57,076 nucleotides of DNA from the NCBI GenBank assembly GCA_021205755.1, contig JAJPWX010000104.1, positions 1 through 57,076 of the forward strand, given 5' to 3'. The translations under genes were made by a program, and so were the position numbers. The notes under the pieces are model-generated. The model saw only the letters and a list, made by a program, of their open reading frames with translations. It was not told where the DNA came from and made no database searches. Every line of letters starts with the position of its first letter. Within the stretch, counting starts at the first letter, position 1. The stretch is from Lachnospiraceae bacterium. GTDB lineage: Bacteria; Bacillota; Clostridia; Lachnospirales; Lachnospiraceae. This document shows positions 1 through 8,430 of this stretch, piece by piece.

Positions 1-356
1 CCAATCACGGACATATCGCCTTTTATGATATTGAAAGCTTCTGGCAACTCGTCGAGAGAAGTACTTCTCAGCCACTTACCGAACTTTGTCAGTCTTACTT
101 CGTCCGGCATTAGCTCCCCATTTTCATCCCGCTCATCAGTCATCGTCCTGAACTTATAAAGCCGAAAAATTTTCTCGTCCTTTCCGGGACGCTCCTGTGT
201 GAATAATACGGGGCTACCGAGCTTGATCCTCACCAGAATCGCTATAATTGCATACAGCCAGCAGAAGACAATTACGGCCGCCATTCCACAGCAAAAATCG
301 ATAGGCCGTTTGAAGAATCTTTCATATGGACCCTTTGGTTTATGCTTTGCTTCCAT
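1..356 (-). CDS. Bacterial sugar transferase (phosphoglycosyl transferase), N-terminal part, cut by window edge
   Basis: This is a membrane phosphoglycosyl transferase of the PglC/WbaP-type sugar transferase family. Such enzymes move a sugar-1-phosphate from a nucleotide sugar to undecaprenyl phosphate at the inner face of the membrane. About 118 codons are visible. A basic N-terminus is followed by one hydrophobic segment (about residues 22-42), then the family motif KFRTM and an LDELPE segment that carries the catalytic Asp-Glu pair. The frame stays open to base 1, so the C-terminus lies outside the window. The start is the ATG at 354-356. It lies 40 bp downstream of the aminotransferase gene on the same strand, which fits a shared glycan operon. 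Family confident; sugar substrate unknown. Confidence 0.9.
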   Translation of the reverse strand, partial: MEAKHKPKGPYERFFKRPIDFCCGMAAVIVFCWLYAIIAILVRIKLGSPVLFTQERPGKDEKIFRLYKFRTMTDERDENGELMPDEVRLTKFGKWLRSTSLDELPEAFNIIKGDMSVI

Positions 357-396
357 TTTCTTTACTCCCTACGATTACTTACTCCCCATGCTGAAA

Positions 397-1659
397 TCAT
401 TCAAAGCAACTCTTAACAATCTCAATAACCTTCTCCTGCTCTTCCACAGTCATCTTGTTATCCGACGGGAGACATAGTCCACGGTTAAAGATGTCAGCCC
501 CTACATCAGCCGGTTTTCCATCTCTCCCCAGCTTTCCGCCAGCAATGTATGCATTTGTTCTTCCGCGACCATCGCCCTCGCGTGTAACAAACCCATGATT
601 TCTGAAAATCGGCTGCATATGCATCGGCTTCCAAATCGGCCTGCCTTCGGCATTGCTCTTCGCCAGTGTTTCCAAAATTTCCGTCGGGCATGACTTTCCA
701 TGCTCTCCGATATAAAGAGCGTCCTGTTCCCCACGCACCTGCTTGCACATAGCATCCTCATCAATCAGCAGGCAGCTCAGCCAGAAGTTTGGCACAGAAT
801 TAATTTCATCATACGGATTCATCTTCACAGGCAGGTCTTTGAAACCTTCCTTGTACCGTTCATAAATTGCCGTCTTCTGTGCGATGTGCTCTTTCAAATG
901 TGGATACTGACCTCGGACAACACCGGCGATAACATTGCTCATCCGGTAGTTGTAGCCGATCTCCTCATGCTGATACCAGGGCGCGTCCTCGCGGCTCTGT
1001 GTAGACCATTTCTTCACTTTCTCATAAACAGCTTTGTCATCGGTCAGCAGACAGCCGCCGGCAGAACCTGTTATGATTTTATTTCCGTTGAAACTTGCAA
1101 TTCCCACGGTTCCAAACGAACCGGTCATCTTGCCTTTATATGTAGCACCGAGCGACTCCGCAGCGTCCTCAACTAATGCAGCGCCGTGGCGATCACAAAT
1201 TTCTTTAATCTCATCAATCTTTCCGGGCGTACCGTACAGATGAGCCACAACCACAACCTTTGCATCGGGATAAAGTTCAAAGGCTTTTTCAAGTGCCACA
1301 GGATCCATATTCCAAGTGTCATATTCTGTATCTATAAAAATCGGTGTGGCTCCAAGATATAGCAGAGGATTGACGGAAGCTGAAAACGTCTGAGAACTTG
1401 CCAATACATGCATCCCAGGCTTCACACCCGCAACCTTCATGGCAAGATGCAGCGCCGCCGTACCACAGGAGAGCGCCACAGCGTATTTGCAACCGACAGT
1501 CTCCGCGGTCAGACGTTCCACTTCGTTGATGTTTGCGCCAACAGTGGACATCCAGTTCGTGTCATACGCCTCCTTCATGTATTGAAATTCTTCCCCGTGC
1601 ATTGTCGGGGACGAGAGCCAGATTTTCTTTTCAAACGGTGTAAACTCCCTTTTGTTCAT
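397..1659 (-). CDS. DegT/DnrJ/EryC1/StrS-family PLP aminotransferase (nucleotide-sugar aminotransferase)
   Basis: This 420-residue PLP enzyme probably aminates a keto nucleotide sugar with glutamate as donor. The motif VEDAAESLGA (about residues 163-172) binds the cofactor, and FNGNKIITG places the Schiff-base lysine at Lys194. Length is normal for the family. It lies directly upstream of a PglC-like sugar transferase. Beyond the Fic gene is a 4,6-dehydratase that would make its 4-keto substrate, so the set resembles the PglF-PglE-PglC bacillosamine-type pathway. The acetyltransferase step is not in the window. Family membership is clear; the exact sugar is inferred from context only. Confidence 0.93.
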   Translation of the reverse strand: MNKREFTPFEKKIWLSSPTMHGEEFQYMKEAYDTNWMSTVGANINEVERLTAETVGCKYAVALSCGTAALHLAMKVAGVKPGMHVLASSQTFSASVNPLLYLGATPIFIDTEYDTWNMDPVALEKAFELYPDAKVVVVAHLYGTPGKIDEIKEICDRHGAALVEDAAESLGATYKGKMTGSFGTVGIASFNGNKIITGSAGGCLLTDDKAVYEKVKKWSTQSREDAPWYQHEEIGYNYRMSNVIAGVVRGQYPHLKEHIAQKTAIYERYKEGFKDLPVKMNPYDEINSVPNFWLSCLLIDEDAMCKQVRGEQDALYIGEHGKSCPTEILETLAKSNAEGRPIWKPMHMQPIFRNHGFVTREGDGRGRTNAYIAGGKLGRDGKPADVGADIFNRGLCLPSDNKMTVEEQEKVIEIVKSCFE

Positions 1660-1719
1660 CTTTTCTTTATCCTCCTCATGCTTATATGATCAAAATTGAA
1701 CCTTATAGTTTTAGCCCGC

Positions 1720-1860
1720 GAATTTGAAATCACTCACCCTATTCCGCCCTTCTTTTTTCAATTTAGCGTTCGAATTTGAAATTATACTTCCTTCTATATT
1801 TCAAGTTCGCTTGACTTTCTGAAATACATCATTTAAAATCAAGTTCATAATTTCAAATTC
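1720..1860. promoter_or_regulatory. Cluster of GAATTTGAAAT boxes upstream of the Fic gene
   Basis: The 11-mer GAATTTGAAAT occurs perfectly at 1720-1730 and 1772-1782 and in inverted orientation at 1850-1860. Two imperfect inverted copies lie between them (1798-1808 and 1836-1846, sharing TCAAGTTC). All lie in the 229-bp AT-rich gap between the divergent aminotransferase and Fic genes. The last copy ends 29 bp before the Fic start. Spaced boxes like these usually bind a regulator, and the Fic protein itself ends in a winged-helix-like segment. Function is inferred. Confidence 0.5.
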
Positions 1861-1888
1861 AAAAGTTCACAGAAAGGTTGGTTCCTCC

Positions 1889-3043
1889 ATGAATGATAGA
1901 ATCCGTGCTGGAAAATTTGTTTCAAACTTATCCGGAGATATGGCTTATCAGTCGTTTCTCCCCTCTTCTCTGCCTCCCGTTCCCCAGATAAACATCGACG
2001 ATGAAATGACGCAGCTTTTAATATCTGCTCACAGTCAGCTTGCTCTTCTGGATGGGCTTACCAGACGCATTCCGAATATGCAGCTTTTTGTGTCTATGTA
2101 TGTTCGGAAAGAGGCACTGCTCTCATCGCAGATTGAAGGCACACAGGCTACTCTGGATGATATTCTCGACCCTTTGTTAGACGAGAATGCAAATCGCGAT
2201 GTAGCTGATGTCGTCAATTACATTCGAGCGGTTGATTTTGCTGTGGAGCGGCTTCAGTCTCTGCCTCTTTGCAATCGGCTGATCCGTGAAACACATGCCG
2301 TATTAATGGAAAATGTCCGCGGGCAGGAGAAAAACCCTGGCGAATTTCGCTACTCCCAGAACTGGATTGGCGGGCAGGGCAGTACTTTAAGAAATGCTCG
2401 ATACATTCCGCCAAACCCTCAGGATATGATGGATGCCATGTCCGACCTTGAAAAGTTTATCAATGCAGAAGACACCCTAGATCATCTGATCCGTATCGCG
2501 CTGATTCATTACCAGTTTGAAACCATCCACCCTTTTTTAGATGGCAATGGGCGAATTGGTCGGTTGATTATCACTCTTTATCTGATGGAAAACAAAGTGC
2601 TTTCCTCACCCGCGCTTTATCTTTCCTGGTACCTCAAGCAGAATCGCATTGAGTACTACGACCGTATGTCTGAAGTCAGGCGAACAGGCGACTATGAGCA
2701 ATGGATAAAGTTCTTTCTCCGTGCGATTACTGCCTCCGCTGAAGATGCCATCCGAACGGTTGACCAATTGTCTATGCTCCATGACAGTAACCAGCAGCTG
2801 GTCACATCTTCCTTTGGCAGCCGCTCCAGGAAAAACGCCATGCAGCTTTTTTCTTATCTTGAACAAAACCCTATCATAGAGATTCAGAAAACAGCAGCTG
2901 CTCTTAACATGGCATACAATACGGCCGCCAGATATGTTACTGATTTCTGCAACATCGGTATTCTTCAGGAAAACGGAAAAGGAAGCAAAACGAAAGTGTT
3001 TTCTTATGAGCAATACCTGAATATTCTCCGTGAGGATATGTAA
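1889..3043 (+). CDS. Fic-domain protein (probable protein AMPylase) with C-terminal winged-helix-like region
   Basis: This 384-residue protein has the intact Fic catalytic motif HPFLDGNGRIGR (His214 to Arg225). The family normally transfers AMP, or another phosphate-containing group, to hydroxyl side chains of target proteins. An N-terminal segment SSQIEG (residues 79-84) matches the [S/T]xxxE[G/N] inhibitory-helix motif, so it is probably a self-inhibited class II Fic protein. The last 80 residues look like a helix-turn-helix domain (ALNMAYNTAARYVTDF), which could support autoregulation through the repeated boxes upstream. No separate antitoxin gene is adjacent. Start ATG 1889 has AGAAAGGTTGG upstream. 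Target unknown. Confidence 0.92.
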   Translation: MNDRIRAGKFVSNLSGDMAYQSFLPSSLPPVPQINIDDEMTQLLISAHSQLALLDGLTRRIPNMQLFVSMYVRKEALLSSQIEGTQATLDDILDPLLDENANRDVADVVNYIRAVDFAVERLQSLPLCNRLIRETHAVLMENVRGQEKNPGEFRYSQNWIGGQGSTLRNARYIPPNPQDMMDAMSDLEKFINAEDTLDHLIRIALIHYQFETIHPFLDGNGRIGRLIITLYLMENKVLSSPALYLSWYLKQNRIEYYDRMSEVRRTGDYEQWIKFFLRAITASAEDAIRTVDQLSMLHDSNQQLVTSSFGSRSRKNAMQLFSYLEQNPIIEIQKTAAALNMAYNTAARYVTDFCNIGILQENGKGSKTKVFSYEQYLNILREDM

Positions 3044-3053
3044 TATCCGGCCA

Positions 3054-5111
3054 TTACCCCTCCGGCTTCTCCCCCACCGGATGGAAGGTCGGCACGATTT
3101 TTTCAACCATCTCGACGATGTTCGGGCTGTTTTCGTAGCTAGCGTTGGCCAGTTCTTCGAGCTGCTGCAGGAATTCTTCTACTTCGAAGGGTATCGGCTT
3201 GCCGATGAAGATCAGCTTGTTGTCTGTCTTTTTGATTCCTTCTTCTGCCATCAGTTTTTCTTCGTAGAGCTTCTCTCCCGGGCGTAGGCCGGTGTAGACC
3301 ACTTTGATGTCCTCATCCGGTTTGTAGCCGGAGAGTTTGATCAGGTTTCTTGCCAGGGTGTCGATTTTGACTGGCTCTCCCATATCCAGGACGAAGATTT
3401 CACCGCCCCAGGCGTAAGTGCCTGCCTGGAGTACGAGGCTGACGGCTTCGGGTATGGTCATGAAGTAACGGGTGATCTGAGGGTGCGTTACGGTCACGGG
3501 GCCTCCGGCTTCGATTTGCTCCTTGAAACGGGGAATCACCGAACCATTGCTGCCGAGCACATTGCCGAAGCGAACCGCTACGAACTGTGTGCCGGTGCGT
3601 TCTTTGTTCTTTACGCTCTCGATGCGCAGCTTTCCGGATTCTTTCAAGCCCTCATCCGCCGTGGCAGCCGCGGCTTCTTCCCAGCCTGCTGCCTTGTGAT
3701 CATATGGGTCGCATGCTCTTTGCCCGTCGATCACTTTGTCTTTGTGCGCATGCACAAAGGGAAGCAGATCCCAACGGCCGCTTTTGCTGACGGCGTCCAT
3801 GCTCTGGATGACCATCTCGCAGAGGCGCTTGGAAGCACCCATGATGTTGGTCGGGTTCACGGCCTTATCGGTTGAGATCAGAACGAACCGCTGTGTACCA
3901 TGGATGAGCGCCGCGTAGGCTGTTTTGTAGGTGCCGATCACGTTGTTTTTGATGGCTTCGTTCGGACTGTATTCCATCAGCGGCACATGTTTGTGCGCGG
4001 CTGCGTGGAAGACGATGTCCGGATGATAGGTTTCGAAGACGGAATTGATCCTGCGGCTGTCCCGCACGGAGCCAATCAGTACGTTCAGCTTCAGGTTCGG
4101 GTATTTTTCACGCAGTTCGAGTTCGATAGCATAAGTGGTGTTTTCGTAAATGTCGAAAATCACCAGCCGCTCTGGCTCGTGTCCTGCAATCTGACGGCAG
4201 AGCTCGCTGCCGATGCTTCCGCCGCCGCCCGTGACCAGGATAGTTTTGCATTTTATGTACTGAAAGATGCCTTCCATATCGACTTTGATCGGCTCGCGGC
4301 CGAGCAGGTCTTCCACTGCCACGGATTTCAGGCGGCTGACGAGCACTTCGTCGTTCGTCAGCTGATAGATGCCGGGGAGGCTCTTTAACGCACAGCCGGT
4401 CTCTTTGCAGATGTTTAAAATATCCTTTTTGTCCCGCGCCGAGGCTGTGGGGATGCAAAAGTAAATCTCTTCAATGCCGTATTTCTGAACAAAATCCGGA
4501 ATCCCGTCTCTGCCGCCGACCACCGGTACGCCTTCCACGTAGCGTTCCCACTTGTTGGGGTTGTCGTCGATGATGCAGACGGGAATGCGGTTTGTCTTAT
4601 CCGACTGCTGCAGCTCACGCACTACAATTCTGCCAGCTGCGCCGCCGCCGATGAGCATGACCCTCTTCGCCGGAGATTCCTCCTGCGCCGGAGTCCTCTT
4701 TACAATCACCTGTGTGTAAAAGCGGTAGCTGAAACGGATTCCGACTACGAGAATCAGCTGGATGACTCCGCCCACAATATAATAAGAAAACGGCATTCTG
4801 CGGCAAAGCAGTGTGATCAGGATGCCATGCGCCACGGAAGCAATCACAGAGGAGCTTGCGTAGCGAAGCAGCTCGTTGAACCCGGCAAACCGCCAGATTC
4901 CCCGATACATACGCATGAACCAGAAAAACAGAATTGATGCGGCTATGTAAACCGGAATGAATTTGCCATACGCCTGTAAATATTTCGTATCGATAGTCGT
5001 GAATTTAAAATCAAACCGCAGCCATAAGCCCAAAAAATAAGAGAATGCGATCGCCAGCGCGTCGTAGAACATCAGACCGACTGCAATTACTTTCCAGTGT
5101 CGAATTTTCAT
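3054..5111 (-). CDS. Membrane nucleotide-sugar 4,6-dehydratase/epimerase (CapD/PglF/FlaA1 family) with an internal insertion
   Basis: This protein resembles the long membrane form of UDP-GlcNAc 4,6-dehydratase. From the preferred start (ATG 5109-5111, GGGAGG 4 nt upstream) it has about 685 residues. Four hydrophobic helices lie in the first 130 residues. A first Rossmann motif, LIGGGAAG, lies near residue 155, and a second, VTGGGGSIGSE, begins the catalytic SDR-like domain. The active-site region reads STDKAVNPTNIMGASKR, with Met at the Tyr position, as is usual for this subfamily. Oddly, about 65-70 charged, low-similarity residues (about 437-506) interrupt the domain between MVIQSMD and FVAVRFGNVLGS, which are normally close. 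Predicted to supply the 4-keto sugar to the DegT aminotransferase. Confidence 0.93.
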   Translation of the reverse strand: MKIRHWKVIAVGLMFYDALAIAFSYFLGLWLRFDFKFTTIDTKYLQAYGKFIPVYIAASILFFWFMRMYRGIWRFAGFNELLRYASSSVIASVAHGILITLLCRRMPFSYYIVGGVIQLILVVGIRFSYRFYTQVIVKRTPAQEESPAKRVMLIGGGAAGRIVVRELQQSDKTNRIPVCIIDDNPNKWERYVEGVPVVGGRDGIPDFVQKYGIEEIYFCIPTASARDKKDILNICKETGCALKSLPGIYQLTNDEVLVSRLKSVAVEDLLGREPIKVDMEGIFQYIKCKTILVTGGGGSIGSELCRQIAGHEPERLVIFDIYENTTYAIELELREKYPNLKLNVLIGSVRDSRRINSVFETYHPDIVFHAAAHKHVPLMEYSPNEAIKNNVIGTYKTAYAALIHGTQRFVLISTDKAVNPTNIMGASKRLCEMVIQSMDAVSKSGRWDLLPFVHAHKDKVIDGQRACDPYDHKAAGWEEAAAATADEGLKESGKLRIESVKNKERTGTQFVAVRFGNVLGSNGSVIPRFKEQIEAGGPVTVTHPQITRYFMTIPEAVSLVLQAGTYAWGGEIFVLDMGEPVKIDTLARNLIKLSGYKPDEDIKVVYTGLRPGEKLYEEKLMAEEGIKKTDNKLIFIGKPIPFEVEEFLQQLEELANASYENSPNIVEMVEKIVPTFHPVGEKPEG

Positions 5112-5129
5112 CCTGCCTCCCATAAAACC

Positions 5130-5155
5130 TTTGTAACGATTCTGATCGTTACAAA
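5130..5155. promoter_or_regulatory. 26-bp palindrome just upstream of the 4,6-dehydratase start
   Basis: Arms TTTGTAACGAT and ATCGTTACAAA are perfect complements separated by TCTG. The palindrome ends 19 bp before the preferred ATG. It could be an operator or a leader hairpin. If translation began at the far upstream ATG (5165), this would be coding sequence, but the repeat favours the downstream start. Confidence 0.5.
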
Positions 5156-5214
5156 TCTTTTTCATAACTCCCGTGATATGTGTTTTGATTTGTCGTGCTT
5201 TTTCTCAGCACTTT

Positions 5215-5331
5215 TTACTGCCATTGAATCTCCATCGCTTTCTCTTTTGTAAAATGGCGGTAATACCGTATCTTATCGACGGAAAACTCAATGGCATTAA
5301 GAAACGCTGAGCGCGGGCATGGCTTCGCCAT
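5215..5331 (-). CDS. Possible small protein of 38 residues, unknown
   Basis: A short frame sits between the helicase and dehydratase genes. Its ATG follows AGAGGAGGCGGT, a near-perfect ribosome binding site, with a 4-nt spacer. The predicted product starts MAKPCPRSAFLN, is basic, and contains a Tyr-Tyr and Phe-Thr-Lys-Glu-Lys segment. No membrane segment or known domain was recognised. It could be a real small protein or the 5' remnant of a lost gene. Only the ribosome binding site argues for it. Confidence 0.28.
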   Translation of the reverse strand: MAKPCPRSAFLNAIEFSVDKIRYYRHFTKEKAMEIQWQ

Positions 5332-5412
5332 ACCGCCTCCTCTTATCTTAGAACGCGGCTGCTGATGCGTTTATGACGACCGGTATGACTGCGGCGGCGA
5401 AGCGACGCGCGG

Positions 5413-7971
5413 TCAGTGTCCGGAGTCTTTTTGCGGATCCCAGACGAAGCCGATCTCGTCCAGGAGCTGGATTTTTTGCTGATTCATTTTTCCCGCACGC
5501 CTTGTCCTGCGCTGGTTTAAAACCCAGGTGTACAGGTTGGTGCCTCTTTTTCCGCGGTAATTTCTGGGTACGCCGGTCAGGCTCCCATGGCTCGCGGAAT
5601 ATTCTTTTGCATCCTGGTACATCTCTTTCCAGTGGGCGGAGGCCTTTCCCAGGCCATCGTCCGGAAGTTCGGATAACAGTTCCGCCTGTCTCGGGCTTAG
5701 CTTTCCTTCTGCCAGCGCCTTTCTCTGGGAAAGGAGCCATTTGCCGATCCAGACGCCGTCGGCCACGGTGTTTTGGGCGAGCGCCCGGCTGCCGTTTTCC
5801 CGGTACCAGTTTTTGACCAGCTCCAGCCGGTATTCCCAGGAATCGGCCTGCCAAACCATGCCGATCGCTTCCAGTTTTTTGATTCGGGCGGCGGAAAGCT
5901 TCTTCGCCAGGTAAGCCTGCCTCTGGTTGCTGATCCAGTACCCCAGATGAAACGCACCTTCTGTGTCATATCTTGCCGGGACAAGCAGGTCGCCGTGCAC
6001 AGCCGCATATTCCTTCGCTGCCTGGTAGCCTTTGTCCCATTTTGTTTCATTCACCCTTGTCCAGACCATGCCAATCTCATCGAGCCGGCGGATCTGCTCT
6101 CCGGTCAGCGTGGTTTCTTTTCCCGCCTCCGGAGAATTTTCCCCGTATTTTTTCCGTTCCTTTCGCATCCGGTGAAGCCAGCTGCCCAGCCGTATCCCGT
6201 CTGCGTTTACATAGGAGGCCGGAACATCCAGATCACCATGCTCCCGATAGTAGGCTGCGGCCGCTTCGTAATTCCGCTCCCAGAAATAATCATTTTTGCC
6301 CCAGATCATTCCGATGTCGTCCAGCATTTTTTTCCGTTTCCTCGTCAGGAACTTCTGCCGCGCACCGGCCTTTTCAGAAGCGCGAATGCTGCAAAGCCAT
6401 TCGCCAAGCCGTACCCCGTCCTCTGTCACATAATCCCATTTGACGTCGAGATCGCCCTGTTTCTCGTAATATGCCTTTGCAGCTGCATAATTTTTCTCCC
6501 AGGAGCGATCCAGGGAAGACTCCCAAACCATACCGATGGAATCCAGTTTCTGAATCTGCTCTTCACTCAGGCTGCTATGACCGATCCCTTTTCTGGCGCT
6601 CCTCTGAGTGGCAACCCACAGGCCGAGGGGATAACCCTCCGCTGTCACATAAGCCGCCGGCATCTCCAGATTTCCGTATTCCTCGTAATATGCTTTTGCC
6701 AGTTCAAACATCAATTCCCAGGAAGCCGATAAGGTCTCGTTCAGCTTGTGGAACAGTTCCCGGCAATCTTTCACCTCATCGATAATACGAAAATGCTCAT
6801 TTACAATGCACTCGCTCTCGCCCAGATCCCGATAATAAGAGGTGATCAACTGCATTTCTTCTTCCATCAGTCCAATGTTTTCCAGACATTCGACGTTATT
6901 GACAATATCAAAAATGACCGCATCCTTATTTTTGCTGGCGGAAAGCGCCCGGCCGATCTGCTGTTTATAAACAATTGGGGATACCGTTGGCCGCAGCAGG
7001 ATGACTCCGCTGATGCCTTCTATATGAATCCCCTCGTTTAAAGCATCAATGCAATATAGAAGCCGCAGATGGGAAAAATCTTCGTCTGCGCGGAAATCAT
7101 CAAACGCACGATCCGCGCCCGGGTCATTCGAATAAAGGGAATATATATGCGGATGCCTGTCCACCTTTTCAAACCATTCCAGATGCCCCATCATCTCGTC
7201 CATGTGTTCCTTGCTCGAGCAGAACACAATGTACTTTCCTGTCCGGTCTTTCATGTGTTTGTCAAAAATCACATCCAGACCCTCCGACATTTCCAGGGCA
7301 CGTTTGAGCTCTTCCAGATAGCGCTCACAGGTATCCCGGACGACCTTATTTTTCGTACTTCTGACACGCTGCTCCTGTTTCTCTAAACTCTGCTGCCAGG
7401 AATAAACCGAAAGCACATACTTTGGAGGATTCAAAATTCCCCGGACGATCGCCTCACTCAGGGTCATCTCCGAAGCAATGTTCCCATCTAAAAGCTCATC
7501 CGCCATATTCCTCTGATTATCCAGATAGCGGATGTTCGTCGCAGACAAACCAAGGATCGACGCATCCGGAAATGCCGCAAGCAGCTTCTGTACCCCCTGC
7601 CCCCACTGCTGGGCGCCGCAGCGGTGAAACTCATCCAGGATGATGTAGGACGGCGCAGCAAGCTCTGCCATCTCATCGTCACTCATCCGCATGAGCTTCG
7701 CGTACGTGCAGAATGTAATGTTGGCAGGAACGTCAACCAAACACGAAGCGTCTGACGCAGCCCTCAGATTTTCCAGCTGCGTTTTGAAAATGTATTCCGA
7801 TGGAGAAAGCCAGAGGATATGCTCATCCGGATGATCTGCGCAGAGCCGAAAACCGATGAAAGACTTCCCGGTTCCCGTCGGATGTACAATCGCCGCCTTG
7901 CCCGTCCGCCTCATCATGTCCACGGCAGCGTCATAAGCTGACTGATTGTGCGCATACAAATCAACCTTCAA
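5413..7971 (-). CDS. DEAD/DEAH-box helicase with six helicase-associated (HA) repeats
   Basis: This superfamily 2 helicase has about 852 residues. The N-terminus carries the Walker A motif HPTGTGKS and the Walker B box LDEFH, followed by a second RecA-like domain (YIVFCSSKEH, then the IGRALSASK region). The C-terminal half is six tandem units of about 65-70 residues of the helicase-associated type. They start with W...Y..AK.YY...GDL and end IGMVW, and such units are thought to bind nucleic acid. The start is probably TTG 7971: GGAGG lies 8 nt upstream, whereas the ATG at 8001 has no such signal. The leader carries a perfect 14-bp hairpin and TGACCAC boxes. Cellular role unknown; genome maintenance or defence are both possible. 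Confidence 0.9.
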   Translation of the reverse strand: MKVDLYAHNQSAYDAAVDMMRRTGKAAIVHPTGTGKSFIGFRLCADHPDEHILWLSPSEYIFKTQLENLRAASDASCLVDVPANITFCTYAKLMRMSDDEMAELAAPSYIILDEFHRCGAQQWGQGVQKLLAAFPDASILGLSATNIRYLDNQRNMADELLDGNIASEMTLSEAIVRGILNPPKYVLSVYSWQQSLEKQEQRVRSTKNKVVRDTCERYLEELKRALEMSEGLDVIFDKHMKDRTGKYIVFCSSKEHMDEMMGHLEWFEKVDRHPHIYSLYSNDPGADRAFDDFRADEDFSHLRLLYCIDALNEGIHIEGISGVILLRPTVSPIVYKQQIGRALSASKNKDAVIFDIVNNVECLENIGLMEEEMQLITSYYRDLGESECIVNEHFRIIDEVKDCRELFHKLNETLSASWELMFELAKAYYEEYGNLEMPAAYVTAEGYPLGLWVATQRSARKGIGHSSLSEEQIQKLDSIGMVWESSLDRSWEKNYAAAKAYYEKQGDLDVKWDYVTEDGVRLGEWLCSIRASEKAGARQKFLTRKRKKMLDDIGMIWGKNDYFWERNYEAAAAYYREHGDLDVPASYVNADGIRLGSWLHRMRKERKKYGENSPEAGKETTLTGEQIRRLDEIGMVWTRVNETKWDKGYQAAKEYAAVHGDLLVPARYDTEGAFHLGYWISNQRQAYLAKKLSAARIKKLEAIGMVWQADSWEYRLELVKNWYRENGSRALAQNTVADGVWIGKWLLSQRKALAEGKLSPRQAELLSELPDDGLGKASAHWKEMYQDAKEYSASHGSLTGVPRNYRGKRGTNLYTWVLNQRRTRRAGKMNQQKIQLLDEIGFVWDPQKDSGH

Positions 7972-8004
7972 AGCCCTCACCTCCCCGCTCCGGCATAACA
8001 TCAG

Positions 8005-8037
8005 GGTACTCCTTTAGTACAACACTAAAGGAGTACC
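8005..8037 (-). promoter_or_regulatory. Perfect 14-bp inverted repeat in the helicase leader
   Basis: GGTACTCCTTTAGT and its exact complement are separated by 5 nt. The repeat lies 34 bp upstream of the TTG start of the helicase gene. Read on the helicase strand, its loop is GTTGT. The inner 23 nt are identical to a hairpin inside the small-RNA candidate at 8473-8495. It could be a protein-binding hairpin, an operator, or a relic of a mobile sequence. Confidence 0.65.
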
Positions 8038-8088
8038 TGCCCGCGAAACCCTGATTTTGCTGGTTTTCTGCGCGAGGGTAATTATTTT

Positions 8089-8292
8089 TGACCACGAATC
8101 TGACTGCGCTGCCCGTTTTTTCAAATCATGCGTACGGACTTATATTCGTGGTCAAAACTTAAGAAGAAAATTACCGGAAAAAGCTATGTCCCACATACAG
8201 ATTGCAAATAATGGAGCTGCCAGCCTAAATGCGCACCAATATACAAAAAGTGGTCAAATTTTGACCACTTTTCTGACCACGAATCTGACCAC
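8089..8292. repeat. Cluster of TGACCAC boxes in the helicase upstream region
   Basis: TGACCACGAATCTGAC occurs at 8089-8104 and again at 8274-8289, where a further CAC follows. TTCGTGGTCA lies inverted at 8145-8154. A perfect 19-bp palindrome, GTGGTCAAATTTTGACCAC, lies at 8250-8268. All are in DNA without a convincing gene; an 81-codon frame at 8057-8302 spans them but has no support. This is consistent with repeated operator half-sites or an old repeat. Function unknown. Confidence 0.5.
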
Positions 8293-8395
8293 TGACAAAT
8301 AAAGTTCCTTTTATTATTATATGCATACGCAGTTATAAAATTTGCGCTAACTGAGTAAAAGAATAGTAAAAATCAGGTGATTTCCGCTGCATATC

Positions 8396-8424
8396 TTGAC
8401 AGACAAAGCAATGTGAGGTAAAAT
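8396..8424 (+). promoter_or_regulatory. Sigma-A-type promoter pointing into non-coding DNA
   Basis: TTGACA (8396-8401), a 17-nt spacer and TAAAAT (8419-8424) form a near-consensus promoter. Transcription would start near 8431. No protein gene follows on this strand before the terminators at 8540-8577 and 8639-8683, which suggests a non-coding transcript. Confidence 0.6.
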
Positions 8425-8430
8425 TCATGC

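Noticed and set aside
8057-8302. An 81-codon frame in the helicase upstream region
   Set aside because: No ribosome binding site or known domain; it runs through the repeated TGACCAC boxes, so it is most likely chance.
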